Shown in pieces: positions 60,801 through 64,000 of a stretch of 64,000 nt of DNA (position 1 is its first letter; each line of letters starts with the position of its first letter). The notes beneath the pieces are model-generated. The model did no database searches, had not been told where the DNA came from, and was given only the letters and a program-made list of their open reading frames with translations. Position numbers and translations under genes: made by a program. Source of the stretch: Streblospio benedicti (Eukaryota > Annelida > Polychaeta > Spionida > Spionidae); assembly GCA_019095985.1 (NCBI GenBank), contig CM032660.1, positions 24,254,864 through 24,318,863 on the forward strand, written 5' to 3'.

Positions 60801-62952
60801 AGGATCATTCCACACATTCTACCATAATTCGTGTGCTCCTCATTTCACTTGGCGGAACAATGTTCATATAGAAAGACCTTTATAAAGAGACCACATCTAT
60901 GATAAAGCTCTATAATGCTGTCACTAGTCCTTATATAAAGAGGACGCCGCAAAGCCTCCATAGAGAATATCATACAACTTGCATACAGACACAAGACGCA
61001 TTTTCTGGCCCCTGATTAGCAAGTCAATATGGTGGACATATATCACACCTGCTTGTCCGGAGCGCCATTTGTAACCTGCACACAGCACATTCCTCAGGCT
61101 TATTAGGTAGTACATAACCCGACCCAGCTCCCCTAAGGATTCAGGTGCCTCCTACCATCAAACTGCCAGTCAATAATATTTGGAGAAGTTCGTTTAGGCT
61201 CAATAGAAATTGTAGCATGTCGCAATTCTATGTTTAAGCAATTGTATGAATTGTGTTGTAGTATTGTTTAGGAAAGCTCTAGGCTCTTTTAAAAACGCGT
61301 TGCTGACGAAGATAACTTAGAAGTTAAGATATTCATACAAGTGTCTTTTATAGTTTCCATTTTAGTCATCAAAAAAACCCAGGATTTCAATTACATGACT
61401 TCTTAATTAATTATACATATTTTTTTCTATTATCTATATGTGGAATGTTTTGTAATTCTGAAATAGATAGATACATGAATAGAAAAACAAATACTGCTGA
61501 CTGTTTGGCACATCTGCAAATTTTAAAATATTACGTGTACAAATACTCTATACATCCCCTGGTTGCGCCCTCTGTCCAAACCTGAACATTCCTGTGTATT
61601 TCAACAATGTCGATTGCGTGTGCCCAGTGTGACCAAACACGATGACGTAATTTTACACTGTCCACTGTCACCATACAATAGTATCCCTTTCTAATAAAAA
61701 AAAATATCTACAACTTCATAACCTGTTCTTGGTATCACCTTGAATAAGCTAAACATGGCAAAATACTACAATGTATATTAATTCAATTACTGAGACACTT
61801 TTTGATCTCCGGGATTATGCTGGATTAGGCCTCATAATAAGGATTTAACCTTGAGAAGCCTGGGAGCGCGCGCCTCTCTCACAGATGTATGAGGCTACCC
61901 ACAATCCATAAACACGTGCACTTGTTTAGCAATCTGGGAGTTTTCCATCTGTAATCCAATCAGAGAGTAGATTGATTGGCGACGTAATGTCAAATAGATA
62001 CTAGCTTTGGCAAATGCTTTGCGTGCTGAGAATGTTTTTTTTTGTTCTTATGTGTACATTTACAAATGCAAATGCACTAATATTAATTCACTGTTATCGA
62101 GCTCTGATGACTTAACATTCACACCAGGTCATTGTTATAATCCTCACGCTGTATTGTCTTTCTGAACTCCACGGGGACAATACACAACGTGTTACCATAG
62201 TTTTGTTTTAAGTATGCCACTATGGCCATATGTAAGTTGCACCAGCAACATCGACCCGTTTATTTGAATAGCAGCGTTGAAACTGGTAATGAGGCCAGTT
62301 GGAGTGAAAACCCATAGTACCGCGCAGGATACACGGCAGACGCTAGCTGGGCCTTCCTCGCGTCAGTTGAAAACCCACACTTTTTACTACCTCCCCGCTC
62401 CTAAAAGAGGTCAATACTTTCACGGAGTTTCAGCTGATAAAATCACCTGTTGTGAGAGGGTAAGGAAGACTTTAATGCCTAACTTATGTACGTATTTAAG
62501 TTTATTTATAATTTAAGTATAAGCATACAATATAAAAGTTTAAAAACGGGTTATACTGATGAGTATTCTAGTGCTAACCGAACATTTTATATGTTGCTAA
62601 TGTTGTTAATGTATACGCATGAACAAAACGTAGAATACACAAATCGAAGTCAGACGACGGGTCAGACGACGGTTTGAATTGATATAGTTCGCCAACTCAA
62701 CAAAGATAACACTCCATGTATTACAACCAAAGGCACATGCATTGACTATGCTATGAGTAATTATACATTAAACCTCTACTAAAGTGAATGCATGTGCCTA
62801 CGATTACAACTGATGTTCTGTATGCTTCAAGCCATCTTTTTATGAACTTTCTCAAGACTCTTCAACTCCACGTCAGAGAAACATCTCACCTCAGCATTGG
62901 ACAAACGTTATGGGATGCACATTAATAGGTTATTATGCAAGTGGGGTAGCTA
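57802..62952. other. Gene-poor stretch
   Basis: No exon I can support. Contains a GGCAGATTCAGG end (about 58791), the GC hairpin at 59452-59478, a family G fragment near 60868-60960 (AGAGACCACATCTATGATAAAG), and an inverted GGCACATGCATT pair (about 62729-62812). A GC-rich patch at 59040-59560 has two minus frames with Arg/Cys-rich, non-protein-like composition. Confidence 0.35.
59452..59478. repeat. GC-rich hairpin, 12-base arms, 3-base loop
   Basis: GTAGGGTGGCCG, TGG, CGGCCACCCTAC: a perfect stem. It sits in a GC-rich patch of otherwise AT-rich DNA. No poly-T follows, so it is not read as a terminator. Confidence 0.85.
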
Positions 62953-63052
62953 TATCAGGGAATATCTCACTGAGTGGTGTTGTTAATCGCACAAGTGAGC
63001 GCCAGCGAATGAGTGCTGTTAACAACACCACAAGGTGAGATATTCCCTGATA
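62953..63052. repeat. Short hairpin repeat, family H, best-preserved copy
   Basis: Arms TATCAGGGAATATCTCAC and its inverted match, then GTGGTGTTGTTAA / TTAACAACACCAC. The centre is ACAAGTGAGCGCCAGCGAAT. About 45-base arms with few mismatches. The whole unit is about 100 bases. Confidence 0.8.
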
Positions 63053-63559
63053 CAATGTATCTCTACCCACAAATATAATTACCTATTTATCCCACGTATA
63101 TACTCGGCAACAAAGCATATAAACCAAATAAATCTACCCAATGTCTATCAAAGAACAAAATACATGTACTTCAGATCAGTTCAGTTCAACGTTTATGCTG
63201 TTCTTTTGCCAAACACGAGCTGCTATGCAGCGGTTGGATTTTGCCACTACAAAGCGTTCGACATTGAGGCCTTTAGGTGAGGTATCTAGGTCCAACAGAC
63301 TGCTGTACCAACCCTAATCCACCCACCAAATACAACCAGTACATCACAGCCACCTCAAATTAACTGGAGGACACTAAAGAGAGAGAGAGAGAGTTTTTTT
63401 CTACGAGCACTTGCACTGCACAAGGCTAACTACAAGCACTACATCACACTGTAACAGCCATTATGTACATCCTGGGGAGATCCAACACTTCCGGGCTGGT
63501 CACGTGGTAGCCCGTTGACCGATCAATAAAGACATTATTCAGTTGTTTACTGCAGGTAG

Positions 63560-63799
63560 TGTTCTGAGCGGGAGTTTGGACTGTAATTTATAATTAATGT
63601 TCGTTGAATGAATCGTATAGCAGTCCCATCAAATGTATTTAAAAGTAGATTGTGTTTTTCATTGGTATTAAAAGGTAGTGCGTTGGGGAACGCTGGGAAA
63701 GTTTTGGATGACCGTGGATTCGAACTCCCGATCTGATGATACACCAGACCAGTCATTCATGTATCTTCAGGCGCCTTGACCAATTAGACCAATAGTCCT
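63560..63799 (-). mobile_element. tRNA-derived SINE, second family
   Basis: Reading leftward: an A-box match TGGTCTAATTGG, then GGTGTATCATCAGATCGGG and a B-box match GAGTTCGAATCC. The rest (to about 63560) is AT-rich with no clear tail repeat. The acceptor stem does not pair, so it is not a tRNA gene. The head differs from family S. Confidence 0.65.
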
Positions 63800-64000
63800 G
63801 CACGTTCAGAGATGCTAAACTTCTATAGCTGGGGGTAGACAGCCATCATTCTCGGGATTTTCAGTTCTACTGTACCCTGCTTGGCGGTGGCACTGTTGCC
63901 AGTTGGGCGGCGCCACTTGATCGTGTCTGTAGTCCCAAATCATTATATAGACAGGTGCACAACTGACCTTGCAGGCATTCTTGTCACACATTTGTTTCAG

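Overview
The window is nuclear DNA of a multicellular animal, most likely a marine invertebrate. It is AT-rich, its genes are split by introns with ordinary GT..AG signals, and much of it is short inverted-repeat transposons, tRNA-derived SINEs and simple repeats. The proteins (an SLC5 transporter exon, a large extracellular beta-helix exon, a coiled-coil plus C1q exon, a P2X7-ballast-like protein) are families expanded in hemichordates, lancelets, echinoderms, molluscs and cnidarians. I cannot fix the phylum from this sequence. There are three 100-base assembly gaps (15743-15842, 45985-46084, 56963-57062). I see no retrovirus, LTR element, Polinton, rRNA, CRISPR array or functional tRNA gene.

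Layout. 1-8.4 kb: hairpin MITEs, a first coding exon of an SLC5-type sodium/solute symporter on the minus strand (2970-3059), a 190-base (AT)n tract, a 1.5-kb element with long terminal inverted repeats, and two copies of a MITE with striking palindromes. 9-11.5 kb: diverged direct repeats. 12.5-15.2 kb: the most interesting locus. A DDE-type DNA-transposase gene (minus, two frameshifts, both at A homopolymers) lies head to head with an intact 169-codon gene (plus) whose product resembles the zinc-binding cytoplasmic ballast domain of the P2X7 receptor. 15.8-17.6 kb: one long exon of an extracellular parallel beta-helix protein (minus).

18-33 kb is mostly gene-poor, with repeats and a tRNA-derived SINE at 30.75 kb. 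33.4-37.2 kb holds three exons on the minus strand, all joined in phase 1, that make the Ser/Thr/Pro-rich C-terminal end of an unnamed host protein. 37.3-37.85 kb is a foldback element with tRNA-like sequence.

41.0-56.6 kb is a large inverted duplication. Two arms (41003-45917 and 52646-56622), about 96-97% identical where I compared them by eye, flank a 6.7-kb spacer. The left arm carries a 574-base insertion between TTAA duplications that is absent from the right arm, so empty and filled sites sit in the same window. A different segment has been exchanged or lost in each arm (843 bases left, about 496 right). The outer edge of the right arm abuts the exon of a coiled-coil/C1q-domain protein (56657-56962), which is cut by a gap. 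57-64 kb holds a second SINE copy, G-rich tracts, hairpin repeats and a minus-strand tRNA-derived SINE, with no gene I can support.

The host genes do not form a pathway together; they are partial loci separated by repeats. The transposase and P2X7-like genes probably belong to one mobile unit.
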